Assembly: GCA_963850195.1 (NCBI GenBank)
Contig: CAWKKD010000001.1
Location: forward strand, 323,743 to 387,742
DNA from: Actinoallomurus sp963850195
GTDB lineage: Bacteria > Actinomycetota > Actinomycetes > Streptosporangiales > Streptosporangiaceae
Direction of reading: 5' to 3'
Length of the DNA: 64,000 nucleotides
A program made the position numbers and the translations under genes. The notes under the pieces are model-generated. The model was not told where the DNA came from. It searched no databases and saw only the letters and a program-made list of their open reading frames with translations. Positions 32,982 through 41,502 of the stretch are shown here, piece after piece. The number at the start of each line of letters is the position of its first letter. The first letter of the stretch is position 1.

Positions 32982-35900
32982 TCGTGCCTCCACCCGTTCG
33001 GTGCCGTCACCGGCTGCCGGTCGAGGAGCCGTTCCAGCTGGGACATCATCTGGAGCTGGATCCGGGCGAGCTGCCTGACCTGCTGGGCGAGTGCCTCCAC
33101 CTCCTGCCGCGTCACGCGGTCAGGGTCTGGAACCGCCTCGAACGGGAGGACGTTTCCGTTCGGCTCCGGCGCCGGGTTCCCGTAGCCCACGGGCCCGCGA
33201 CCGAGGGGCTCGGGACCCTCCGGAGCCGGGGCGGCGGGCAACGGCTCGACGGCGCGCAGCGGACCCGGGCGGGTCCCGCCGCCGGTGGGGTCGCCCTGCC
33301 GCCGCATGATCAGCTCGGTGAGCCGTACGGGAGTGTTCGCGTCCTCGAAGATTTCCCGCATACCCACCTTGACCTGGTACTCCTGTTCGAGGTCACGCAG
33401 GATGTTGATCGTTTGCAGGGAATCCGCACCCAGGTCGAAGAAGGTGCTCTCCCCGGTGATGTCCGCTGGCGCGAAGCCGAGATGACGCGCGGTCAACTCG
33501 ATGACGTGCCTAAGGACACGGTCGGCTGTTGCCATGTTCTGCTCCATCTCTGACTCGTCCGCCGGTTGGCTCCCGTCGAGGACGGGTTCTGGCCCTGACC
33601 AGTAGGTTCTGTGCTGGAACTCGTAGCCGGGCAGCGCGATCCGCCTGCCGTCGGCGCCGTCCAGCAGCGCCGCCCAGCCGATCTCGACCCCGGCGCAGTG
33701 CAGGGTGGAGACGGCGTCCCACACCTGCTCGAGGCCGGCGCCACGGCGCAGGGTGGTCACGGCGCGTACGTCCGGCAGCTCTCTGCGAGCCAGCGCGCTG
33801 AGCGTGCCGTGCGGTCCGATCTCCAGCAGCGGGGCGCCGCCGGAGGCGGCCGTACGCACCATCTCGTCGAAGCGCACGGGTTCGCGTACGTGGCGCAGGA
33901 GGTAGTCCGCGTCCGGGGCCCAGCCGACCGGCCGTTCCACCCCGTCGAGACCGCTGACGAACGGCACCGTCACGGGCCGGAACGCGGTGTCCGTCAGTAC
34001 GGCGCGGTACTCCTCCAGCAGGGGATCCATCGCCGCGGTGTGGAAGGCGTACCCGACCTCGAGCCGTTCGGCGCGGACACCGCTCGCCGACAGCAGCGCG
34101 TCCAGCCGGTTCACGGCCTCATCCGGGCCGGCGAGGACCACCGCGCCCTGGCCGTTGACCGCGGCGAGCTCCAGGCCCTGGACCTCCGCGACGAGCCGCG
34201 CCGCGGTCGGCCGGTCCACCGGGACGGCGGCCATCGCGCCGGGCTCGCAGTAGCGACGCATGAGCCGCTCGCGCTCCGCGGTGAGGCGCAGGCCGTCCTC
34301 CATCGACAGGGCTCCGGCGGCGCACAGCGCCGCGTACTCCCCAAGGCTGTGGCCGGCGACCACGCACGGCCGTACGCCCATCCACTGCCAGAGGCGGGTG
34401 ATGGCGTACTGCAGGGCGAACAACGTCGGCTGGACCGGAGCCGGACCGGTGGCGTTCCCCGCCGGGTCGTGCTCGCCCGTCAGGGCGGTGAGCAGGGAGC
34501 CTCCGTGCAGCTCCGCGCACTCCTGTATCGCCTCCCGCACCGCGCCGAACCGCTGGGACAGTACGGCCGCGGCGCCCTCGTACATGCCGCCCTGGCCCGT
34601 GAAGAGCATGGCGGGACGCGTCGTACGACGCCGTGGGTCGGCGGGCAGTACACCCGCGATCAACGAGCGCGTCGCGTTCGTCCGTGCCTCACCGAGCCAG
34701 CCATCGAGCGCGTCGGCGACCGCGGCGGGGCTCGCGCCGCGTACCGCCAGCCGGTGGTTGAGGTGGAGGCGCCCCACGGCGGCCGTCGTGACCAGGTCGG
34801 CCGGCTCCGTACCTGGATGATCGCGCAGGTGGGTACGCAGGGCGCGGGCGTTGGCGGCCAGTGCGTCGGCGCTCCGGCCGGACACCAGCACCACGCCGGG
34901 GACGGGGACGTCCACGGAACGCGCCCTGGGCTCGGGCGCCTGCTCAACGATCACGTGCACGTTCGTGCCGCCGACCCCCATCGAGCTCAGAGCCGCCAGG
35001 CGCGGCACGCCGGTCTCGGGCCAGGGACGGGCGGTCCGCGGGATGTAGAAAGGGCTGCCGGCGAGGTCGAGCGCGGGGTTGGGCTCAGTGAAGCCGGCGA
35101 CCGGCGGGATCACGCGGTGCTTCAGCACCAGCAGCACCCGGATCAGTCCGGCGAGTCCCGAGCACACGTCGAGGTGGCCGATGTTCGCCTTGCCGGCGCC
35201 GATCGCGCAGTAACTAGTACGGTCCGTGTCCTCGCGGAACGCCGCGGTGGCCGCCTCGAACTCGATCGGGTCGCCCTTCAGCGTGCCGGTCCCGTGCGTC
35301 TCGAGGTATCCGATCAGGTCCGCGCTGAGACCCGCGGCGGCCAGGGCACGGCGTATCGCCTCCCGCTGCCCCGCCGCGCTGGGCGCCGTGAACGTGGTCT
35401 TACGTGCTCCATCGTTGTTGACACCCCAGCCGCGGATGACACCGTGGATCGTGTCGCCGTCCTCGATCGCGCGATCCAGCCGCTTGAGCACGATGGCGGC
35501 CACCCCGTTACCACCGATGGTTCCGTCGGCCGCGGCGTCGAAGGGCCGCAACCGGCCGCTCCGCGAAAGGACCGAACCCTTCGCGTGGCGATAGCCGAGC
35601 ACCTGCGGCACATGCACCGCCGTCGAACCGGCGAGCGCGAGATCGCAGTCACCGGCGAGCACGGACTGCGCCGCGAGCTGAACGGCGGCCAGGGAGCTCG
35701 TGCACGCGGCCTGGACGTTGATGGCGGGACCGGTCAGGTTGAGGCGGAACGCGGTGCGCGTCGCGGTGAAGTCCGGGAAGTTACCGAGCCCCACCTCCAA
35801 CCCGGAGACCCAGTCGTCGGCGACCGGATCGCGCAGGACGTTGTTCAGCAGGTAGTCCTGCATCGGGTACAGGCGATAGCCGGTACTCGAGTAGACGCCG

Positions 35901-36256
35901 ATCCGGGTCCCGGGAACCTCACTGGGATAGCCCGCGTTCTCCAGCGCGTGGTAGGCGCACTCCAGGAAGAGCCTGTGCTGCGGATCGGTGACGGTCGCTT
36001 CCCGCGCGCTCATGTGAAAGAAGTCGGCATCGAATCCGGAAATACCCGACAGAATGCCGCTGGCGCCGACGAAGCCGGGCTGCCGCCGGCGTTCCGCCGA
36101 CACGCCCGCGGCGGCGAGCTCGGCGTCGGTGAACCTCCGGATCCGGCATTCACCGTCGCGAATGATCCGCCAGAAATCCTCCGGGGTGTCGGCGCCCGGA
36201 AAACGGAAGGCCATGCCGACGACGGCGACGGCGACACGCGGCCGTTGTCCGGTCAT
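32978..36256 (-). CDS. Type I polyketide synthase KS-AT-ACP
   Basis: A 1,092-residue single module. The ketosynthase (1-435) has Cys185 (AACTSSLA), His321 (ETHGTGT) and His361 (ANIGHLD). The acyltransferase (about 545-850) has Ser637 in AGHSLGEYAAL and YAFH (H739), a malonyl-leaning signature. The ACP (about 905-980) has Ser946 in DLGADSLQT. No KR, DH or ER is present, so it hands on a beta-keto thioester. The C-terminal tail ends in an amphipathic helix (about 1048-1081), a likely docking element for the synthetase that overlaps it by ATGA. There is no loading domain, so the starter must come from another carrier. Confidence 0.93.
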   Translation of the reverse strand: MTGQRPRVAVAVVGMAFRFPGADTPEDFWRIIRDGECRIRRFTDAELAAAGVSAERRRQPGFVGASGILSGISGFDADFFHMSAREATVTDPQHRLFLECAYHALENAGYPSEVPGTRIGVYSSTGYRLYPMQDYLLNNVLRDPVADDWVSGLEVGLGNFPDFTATRTAFRLNLTGPAINVQAACTSSLAAVQLAAQSVLAGDCDLALAGSTAVHVPQVLGYRHAKGSVLSRSGRLRPFDAAADGTIGGNGVAAIVLKRLDRAIEDGDTIHGVIRGWGVNNDGARKTTFTAPSAAGQREAIRRALAAAGLSADLIGYLETHGTGTLKGDPIEFEAATAAFREDTDRTSYCAIGAGKANIGHLDVCSGLAGLIRVLLVLKHRVIPPVAGFTEPNPALDLAGSPFYIPRTARPWPETGVPRLAALSSMGVGGTNVHVIVEQAPEPRARSVDVPVPGVVLVSGRSADALAANARALRTHLRDHPGTEPADLVTTAAVGRLHLNHRLAVRGASPAAVADALDGWLGEARTNATRSLIAGVLPADPRRRTTRPAMLFTGQGGMYEGAAAVLSQRFGAVREAIQECAELHGGSLLTALTGEHDPAGNATGPAPVQPTLFALQYAITRLWQWMGVRPCVVAGHSLGEYAALCAAGALSMEDGLRLTAERERLMRRYCEPGAMAAVPVDRPTAARLVAEVQGLELAAVNGQGAVVLAGPDEAVNRLDALLSASGVRAERLEVGYAFHTAAMDPLLEEYRAVLTDTAFRPVTVPFVSGLDGVERPVGWAPDADYLLRHVREPVRFDEMVRTAASGGAPLLEIGPHGTLSALARRELPDVRAVTTLRRGAGLEQVWDAVSTLHCAGVEIGWAALLDGADGRRIALPGYEFQHRTYWSGPEPVLDGSQPADESEMEQNMATADRVLRHVIELTARHLGFAPADITGESTFFDLGADSLQTINILRDLEQEYQVKVGMREIFEDANTPVRLTELIMRRQGDPTGGGTRPGPLRAVEPLPAAPAPEGPEPLGRGPVGYGNPAPEPNGNVLPFEAVPDPDRVTRQEVEALAQQVRQLARIQLQMMSQLERLLDRQPVTAPNGWRHE

Positions 36257-36258
36257 GG

Positions 36259-37470
36259 CTACGACCGGCTTCCTGTCGCGATCTCGAGGGCCCCGAGCCG
36301 CAGCAACCGCTTGGCGGTCGAAAGCGACTCATGGGCGTGCTCTCCGGCCAGGAACTCGCCGGCCGCGAACGGACCGCGTGAGCGTGCGGACTTCAGCGCG
36401 GCGACGACGGCATCCGGCATCTGCAGGGTGTTCCCGAGGACGATGACCCTGCTTTCGCCGTCCATCGCCTCGTGGAACGTCGTCGCGCCTTCGACGGCCA
36501 TCAGCGTGGTACCGGCCTCGACGGCATCGGCGGACGCCATCTTCTGAAAACCGCCACCCTGGCGCACTCCGCGGTAGGCGCGTCCGTTCTCCTGCGCCCG
36601 CCGAAGCTCGTCGTCGACGTCGACCTTCCGGAGCCTTTCGATCAGCTCTTCGAGCTTGTCGCCCAGCTCCTTGCAGTGGTCGCCGGCGCCATCATCCAGG
36701 TACGGCGTCGCCCAGAACTCCGGGCTGTCATGGAGTATCTCCTGAATGATCGGCAGGAGGAGCTGTGACCACATTCGCGGACCAGCGATGACCGTCAGAT
36801 GAAGAGAAACGGTCTCTTCGGCGATCGCCATGTGCGGTGTGTTGTGCGGTATGTACAGGACATCGCCGGGCCGCAGTGAAACGTCGAGGATCGGCTCGGG
36901 AAGCTCGGAGGCCTGATGGCTGGAGGCGTCACCCGCTCGACGAACCTGAGGGGTCGGCCATACCTGCCATTTCTTGGTGCCCTCGAGATGGATGATGTAG
37001 ACATCCGTCGGGTCGCTGTGAACAGGGCCGCCCTGGTGGCCTGCCGGACTAAGGAAGGCCACGACCTCGGACTTCTCGGCGAATTTCTGCGTCATCATCC
37101 GGCAGAGCGCCCGGATGTTCGGGCGGGTGTGATTCAGGCCGCTATGAATCAGAGTCTTTCCCGCACGGAAATGCGAGTAGATCTTCTCTGGATCCAGAGC
37201 ATCATCGATCGACTTGTCCGACCGTCGCAGAGAGAGCTTGCTCGTGAGGGATTCCCCGGCCGCCGGGACGCCGTTTCCGAGCATGCGGATCAGCGGCGAG
37301 CGCAGACCTTCCTGATGGATGATGGCGTCCATGTCGGCGATCGAGAGGAGCTGCCTCATATCGCCCGACATGCCTTGCGGGCGATACATCGTCTTCTTGC
37401 GGAAATAGTCCTTGAAGAATTCGCCTTCGTCGCCGACGATTTCCGAGAACTCCGGTATTCGATCACCCAT
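36259..37470 (-). CDS. JmjC/cupin 2-oxoglutarate oxygenase of the gene cluster
   Basis: A 403-residue Fe(II)/2-oxoglutarate oxygenase with a JmjC-type (ROX/cupin_4-like) double-stranded beta-helix. Iron ligands are H151 and D153 (GGPVHSDPTDVYIIHLEG) and H213 (GDVLYIPHNTPHMA). The family hydroxylates amino-acid side chains in proteins or peptides, and some members act on free or carrier-bound substrates. ATG 37470 follows GGAG with five bases spacing; the frame to 37896 crosses the peptide gene and is not real. It ends three bases before the PKS start, so it belongs to the operon. GC is visibly lower here than in the PKS. The adjacent 22-residue peptide is an obvious candidate substrate. Confidence 0.85.
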   Translation of the reverse strand: MGDRIPEFSEIVGDEGEFFKDYFRKKTMYRPQGMSGDMRQLLSIADMDAIIHQEGLRSPLIRMLGNGVPAAGESLTSKLSLRRSDKSIDDALDPEKIYSHFRAGKTLIHSGLNHTRPNIRALCRMMTQKFAEKSEVVAFLSPAGHQGGPVHSDPTDVYIIHLEGTKKWQVWPTPQVRRAGDASSHQASELPEPILDVSLRPGDVLYIPHNTPHMAIAEETVSLHLTVIAGPRMWSQLLLPIIQEILHDSPEFWATPYLDDGAGDHCKELGDKLEELIERLRKVDVDDELRRAQENGRAYRGVRQGGGFQKMASADAVEAGTTLMAVEGATTFHEAMDGESRVIVLGNTLQMPDAVVAALKSARSRGPFAAGEFLAGEHAHESLSTAKRLLRLGALEIATGSRS

Positions 37471-37496
37471 TATTTCTCCCGAACCATGCCCAACCC

Positions 37497-37525
37497 GGGG
37501 TGCAGGGCCGTGAGCCCTGCACCCC
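37497..37525 (-). terminator. Perfect 12-bp hairpin between the peptide gene and the oxygenase gene
   Basis: GGGGTGCAGGGC (37497-37508) and GCCCTGCACCCC (37514-37525) pair exactly around a five-base loop. It begins ten bases after the peptide stop. On the minus strand no T-run follows, so partial termination, RNA processing or mRNA stabilisation that sets peptide excess over enzymes are all possible. Confidence 0.65.
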
Positions 37526-37535
37526 GCGATTCTCA

Positions 37536-37604
37536 CTACGGAATCATCTGGAGACGCGCTGCGTCGACCTCGTCCGCCTTGCACTCGAGGAGCTTGATTT
37601 CCAT
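37536..37604 (-). CDS. 22-residue peptide gene inside the biosynthetic cluster (candidate RiPP precursor)
   Basis: ATG 37604 to TAG 37536 encodes 22 residues: MEIKLLECKADEV followed by DAARLQMIP. One of the strongest ribosome sites in the window, AAAGGTGGTG, sits seven bases before the ATG, while the frame extending to 37727 lacks such a site. The peptide has a single cysteine (C8), an acidic middle and a hydrophobic MIP end. It lies 116 bp after the C-domain gene and 65 bp before the JmjC oxygenase, followed by a perfect hairpin. I infer a ribosomal peptide substrate for a hybrid pathway. The alternative, an attenuation leader, is weaker because there is no run of repeated codons. Confidence 0.6.
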   Translation of the reverse strand: MEIKLLECKADEVDAARLQMIP

Positions 37605-37720
37605 GTTGAACACCACCTTTCGACAACCGACTTTCGATGACCGTCGACATCCCGACGGAAACTTCGGGGGTGGTCGACGTCCATGCTGTTCCGGTCCGGT
37701 ATCCGACCGGTTTCGGGGAA

Positions 37721-39205
37721 CTACCACCCGGCCACCTCCCGCGCAGGATCGTCGAGGAGGCGTTCCAGCAGCTCCACGTAGCGGCGTAGCCAGCCCCGCA
37801 CCGTTCCGACGGAAAGGAAGTCCGTCGACAGCTCGGCGACGATGTCCAAGCCGTCGCCATCGGGCAGGACCGCGATGCCGAAGTCGGATCTCGCACCCTG
37901 GATCACGAGATCGCTCACGCGCGCCGCCAGCCCGGAGGCCTCCAGGCTGGTGGTCAGCGGCGGGTTCATCACGAAAAAGGCCTGGGGGAAGTGCTCCGCA
38001 CCACGGCGCTCTCTGATCTTCAACAGCTCGATGAGGCGCGGCGTCGACATCGCCTGGTGATCCTGCGCGCCCACCGCCGTGCGCGCCGCCAGCAGCACCG
38101 CCTCGCGTACGGTCGCCCGCCGCGGCGACGTGAGCCGCAGCGGGATCGACGTCGTCAAGAATCCGACCAGCGATTCGAGCTCTTTTCTGGTGCGGTTGGC
38201 GGAGTTGGTGGCCACCACGACCTCGTCGCGTCCGACCAGGTCGGTCAGCAGCCGCGCGTAGGCGGCGAGGAGCACGGCGAACAACGTCACGCCCTCCTGA
38301 CGGGCGAACGCCGAAAGCCGCTCCGTCAGTGCGCGGCTCACCCTGGCTCCCTCGATCGCGCCCTGGCCGGAGAGCCGATCGGGCCGGGGCAGGTCGCCGG
38401 GTAGCGGTACGTCGAAGAGGGCGCCGTCAAGCCGGTCCCGCCAGTAGTCCAGCAGCCGGTCGACGTTCCGCTCGTCCAGTTGCGTCGGTTCCCACCGCGC
38501 GTAGTCGACGATGCGCATGGGAGTCGGTGGCGGCGACGGCGTCCGGCCGGCCACGGCGTCCGCGTAGAAGGCGGCGAGCTCCGACAACAGGATGCCCAGG
38601 GAGACCGCGTCTGTGAGGAGGTGGTGCTGGACGATCACGAGAACCCAGCGCAGATCGTCGACCCGCGCGAGCTCGGCACGGATCAGGAACCCCTCGTCGA
38701 TCTCGAAGGGGCGCCCGGCCAGGACGTCGCACCACCCGTCCAACGCGTCGCCTGGATCCTCGGCCGCCGAGAGTCCGAGATCATGCACGGAGATCGGCTC
38801 CGGTCCCGCATCGAGCGTCTCCTGAACGAACCGGTCCGCGTACCGCTGGAAGCGGGTGTGCAGGACATCGTGGCGTCCGCCGATGTAGGTCCACGCCGTG
38901 TTCAGCGCCGCCAGGTCCAGGGGCCCGTCGATGTCGAGCCGCGTGGCGACGTTCAGCGTCCGGGGATTCCTGCTGGCCAGATGCCGGGCGATCACGTAGT
39001 TCTGCGTCCACGTACACGGCCCGCTCGCGACGACGCGCGGTGTCATGGCCGCCGCCGTGAGCAGCCTGGGCTTGTGCTCGCGCATCGCGTCCAGCAACGC
39101 GTCGCCGACGACCCCGGTCCGTGCGTCGAAGCGCAGCACCTCGCCCTCGGCGGACAGGAGCACGTCCTCTTCACGGAGCCGGCACATCAGTTCGTCGAAG
39201 TTCAC
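37721..39205 (-). CDS. Stand-alone TubC_N-condensation domain protein
   Basis: A 494-residue protein with two parts. Residues 1-52 (MNFDELMCRLREEDVLLSAE, ending with a LLDAMREHKPRLL helix) form a TubC-type N-terminal docking domain. Residues 65-490 form a condensation domain with HHLLTD at 194-199, so the catalytic second histidine H195 is present. No adenylation or carrier domain follows. It could form an amide or ester between a carrier-bound chain and a free acceptor, or release the product. The GTG start at 39205 overlaps the exporter stop (GTGA). It is the first enzyme gene before the peptide gene. Confidence 0.88.
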   Translation of the reverse strand: MNFDELMCRLREEDVLLSAEGEVLRFDARTGVVGDALLDAMREHKPRLLTAAAMTPRVVASGPCTWTQNYVIARHLASRNPRTLNVATRLDIDGPLDLAALNTAWTYIGGRHDVLHTRFQRYADRFVQETLDAGPEPISVHDLGLSAAEDPGDALDGWCDVLAGRPFEIDEGFLIRAELARVDDLRWVLVIVQHHLLTDAVSLGILLSELAAFYADAVAGRTPSPPPTPMRIVDYARWEPTQLDERNVDRLLDYWRDRLDGALFDVPLPGDLPRPDRLSGQGAIEGARVSRALTERLSAFARQEGVTLFAVLLAAYARLLTDLVGRDEVVVATNSANRTRKELESLVGFLTTSIPLRLTSPRRATVREAVLLAARTAVGAQDHQAMSTPRLIELLKIRERRGAEHFPQAFFVMNPPLTTSLEASGLAARVSDLVIQGARSDFGIAVLPDGDGLDIVAELSTDFLSVGTVRGWLRRYVELLERLLDDPAREVAGW

Positions 39206-40518
39206 GCGGCACCTCGTTCCGGCCGGGCCTGTCCTTCACCGGTGGCGGCCCGGCCCGGCGCACTCAGGGCCGGACCGAGGCGTGTGCCGGCGGGCTCGGA
39301 TCCGCCACGCCGTACGAGGGAGAAGGCCAGGAAGGCCAGCGCGAGCGTGATGGCGATCCCGTGCGAGAACCCCACGACGGTCAGCGGCGACCAGATGCCG
39401 AGCAGCGTGGCGCTCAGCAGCATCCCGGTTCCCATCCCGCCGCTCTCCAGCATCGACGACAACCCGAAGACCCCGCCGCGGTCCCGTTCCGGGACCGCCT
39501 GGAGCCGTGAGGTGTAGGAGATCTCGGTGTAACCGTCGGAAAGCCCGGCCCCAACGGCCACGACGGGTACGAGGGGCAGCGGCAGCGCGGTGAAGGCGAG
39601 AATGAAGAGGACGGACATCACGCAGGTACCGAGCGCGAATCCGGACTCCCCGCCTGCATCGTTCCGCACGCGCCTGCCGAAGATCCGGTACGAGAGCAGG
39701 CCACCGACCGCCCATGCGGACCAGAAAAGGCTCATGAAGGCCGCGGGATCGGACGCGTGCGCGGTCGACGCGAAGACCGGGAGCCCGACGTTGTGCGAGG
39801 CGGATCCGAACGCGTCCAGGCCTCGTACGACCAGCATGAACGCCAGTACGGGTGCCGCGGACGCCAGCCGGAGAACCGGCGTACGACCCGCCCCGCCACC
39901 GGGCCCCGCAGCTTCGGCGGTGCGGAACTCCAGCGGCAGCCAGGCCAGGATCGCGGCCGACGCGACGAAGGTGACGGCGTCGGTGAGGAAGGCCGCGTCG
40001 AATCCGGCCGCCGAAACGATCACCCCGGCCGACGCGAAACCCAGTGTCATGCCGGCGGAGCGGCCGGTGACCAGGAATCCGTTGGCCCGGATCCGCTGGT
40101 CGTCTCCGACCATCGCCGGGACGCTGCTGCGCAGGAGTACTCCGGACACGGTGCCGCCCGCCCCGAGAACGATGGCGAGCGGGAAACACAGGAACGACTG
40201 CCACGAAGACGGGACGGCCACGAAGCAGACGAGGGCCACCGCCTGGGTCGCGTCGGCACCCGCCATCACGATCCGCCGGTCGAGGCGGTTGGCGAGCGCT
40301 CCCACGGCGGGCCCGGCGGCCAGCCCGGAGATGAGGCGGACGGCCAGGAACAGCCCGGTCTCCGTCGCGCGCCCGGTCAGGTGGTAGACGAACAGGCTGA
40401 GCGCGACCGTGTTGAGGTAGGTGCCGAAGGAGGACAGGGAGTATCCGGCCGCGAGCACCGTGAAGAGCCGGAACCTGCCCCCCGGGCCGGCCCTTCCTCC
40501 ACTCGTCCTTCGCGTCAC
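39202..40518 (-). CDS. MFS exporter of the biosynthetic cluster
   Basis: A 438-residue twelve-helix MFS protein of the MFS_3/EntS drug- and siderophore-exporter type (LFTVLAAGYSLSSFGTYLNT start; LAAGPAVGALANRLDRRIVM between helices 2 and 3). GTG 40518 follows TTGAGG with six bases spacing and opens the leftward operon exporter-C domain-peptide-oxygenase-PKS-synthetase. It most likely exports the product or gives self-resistance. The 124 bp upstream, before the SDR stop codon, contain a GGGCC/GGCCC hairpin and must hold the promoter if the SDR is not co-transcribed. Confidence 0.85.
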   Translation of the reverse strand: MTRRTSGGRAGPGGRFRLFTVLAAGYSLSSFGTYLNTVALSLFVYHLTGRATETGLFLAVRLISGLAAGPAVGALANRLDRRIVMAGADATQAVALVCFVAVPSSWQSFLCFPLAIVLGAGGTVSGVLLRSSVPAMVGDDQRIRANGFLVTGRSAGMTLGFASAGVIVSAAGFDAAFLTDAVTFVASAAILAWLPLEFRTAEAAGPGGGAGRTPVLRLASAAPVLAFMLVVRGLDAFGSASHNVGLPVFASTAHASDPAAFMSLFWSAWAVGGLLSYRIFGRRVRNDAGGESGFALGTCVMSVLFILAFTALPLPLVPVVAVGAGLSDGYTEISYTSRLQAVPERDRGGVFGLSSMLESGGMGTGMLLSATLLGIWSPLTVVGFSHGIAITLALAFLAFSLVRRGGSEPAGTRLGPALSAPGRAATGEGQARPERGAA

Positions 40519-40642
40519 GACGATCCTCAATACGTGCTCATGGAGCGGCGGCTCGCGGGTCGCTGCCTTGCTATTTGAGCTGGGTATCGAGGCGATATCG
40601 GAGGCCGCCGCCCTCAGCGGGCCGCCGGGCCCGGATCCGGAC

Positions 40643-41362
40643 TCAGCCGGCCAGCATCTGCTCGAGCTGAAGCGGGTCACCGAGGTAGACCTTGCCGGCC
40701 CCGGCCGAGGCGTCGTCGGGCCACACCACCGAGTCACCCGCGGCGATACCCGCCACGATCCGGCGGGCGACCTCTTCGGGGGCGGCCTTCTCGGCGTCGA
40801 CGCCCGCGAGCATGTCGGTGTCGATTCCGCCGGGGTAGGCGCCGATGACCTCGATGCCCCGCGCGCGTACCTCGGCACGCAGTGCCTGGGTGAACGAATG
40901 CGCCGCGGCCTTCGACGCGCTGTACCCGGCCATCGGGCCGACCGGGGCCAGCGCGATCAAGGTGAGCACGTTCGCGATCGCGGCCGGGCCGTTGCCCTCC
41001 AGCACCGGGACGAAGGCGCGGGTGACGCGCGCGGTGCCGAGGTAGTTGGTCTCCAGGTCACGCGTGAAGACGTCGAGGTCGCCTTCCAGCACCCCGCCGA
41101 AGCCGAGCACACCGGCGTTGTTGACCAGCAGGTCGATGTCGGGGGCGGCCTGGGCGGCCGCCTCGACGCCGGCCTGGTCGGTGACGTCGAGTGCCAGGGT
41201 GTGCACCCGGGGGTCTGCCGCCACCGCCGCGTCGATCGTCCGCGGGTCCCGCGCCGTGACATAGACCTTGGCGGCCCCGTTGGCGAGGAGCTCGGTGACG
41301 AGGTGGGCGCCCAGGCCGCGGTTGGCGCCGGTGACCAGGGCGGTGCTGCCGCTGATGTTCAT
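40643..41362 (-). CDS. SDR family oxidoreductase
   Basis: A 239-residue classical SDR: GSTALVTGANRGLGAHLVTE, DLLVNNAGVLGFGGV and catalytic YSASKAAAHSFTQALRAEVR. It is the CsgA/YbbO-like small form common in actinobacteria. Substrate unknown. It is divergent from an AraC-type regulator gene (140 bp apart), a frequent pairing in which the regulator activates the SDR. It could also be the first gene of the biosynthetic operon, 124 bp before the exporter, but its sequence gives no link to the product. Confidence 0.85.
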   Translation of the reverse strand: MNISGSTALVTGANRGLGAHLVTELLANGAAKVYVTARDPRTIDAAVAADPRVHTLALDVTDQAGVEAAAQAAPDIDLLVNNAGVLGFGGVLEGDLDVFTRDLETNYLGTARVTRAFVPVLEGNGPAAIANVLTLIALAPVGPMAGYSASKAAAHSFTQALRAEVRARGIEVIGAYPGGIDTDMLAGVDAEKAAPEEVARRIVAGIAAGDSVVWPDDASAGAGKVYLGDPLQLEQMLAG

Positions 41363-41502
41363 GGTGATCTCCCCTGGAGGTTGCGTTGTGGAACGACTGT
41401 ATGCGCCACCACCTGCACTGATCGATGCTTGATCGTCGCGATATCTTGCCCGTTCGTCTCACCTCAGACCGTGCTCGTTGGCATTGCGGCTAAGGTGACA
41501 AT

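Noticed and set aside
33611..36547. 978-residue plus-strand frame opposite the PKS
   Set aside because: Shadow of KS-AT-ACP; composition is Arg/Gly/His-rich without domain signatures.
37536..37604. Attenuator leader peptide interpretation of the 22-mer
   Set aside because: Not excluded, but there is no run of identical amino-acid codons, the ribosome site is very strong, and the hairpin lacks a T-run, so I rank it below the peptide-substrate idea.
37605..37720. CGTCGAC/GTCGACG and CCGGTC/GACCGG inverted repeats upstream of the peptide gene
   Set aside because: Short GC-rich repeats that are frequent in this genome; could be a weak terminator of the C-domain gene but not distinctive enough to list.
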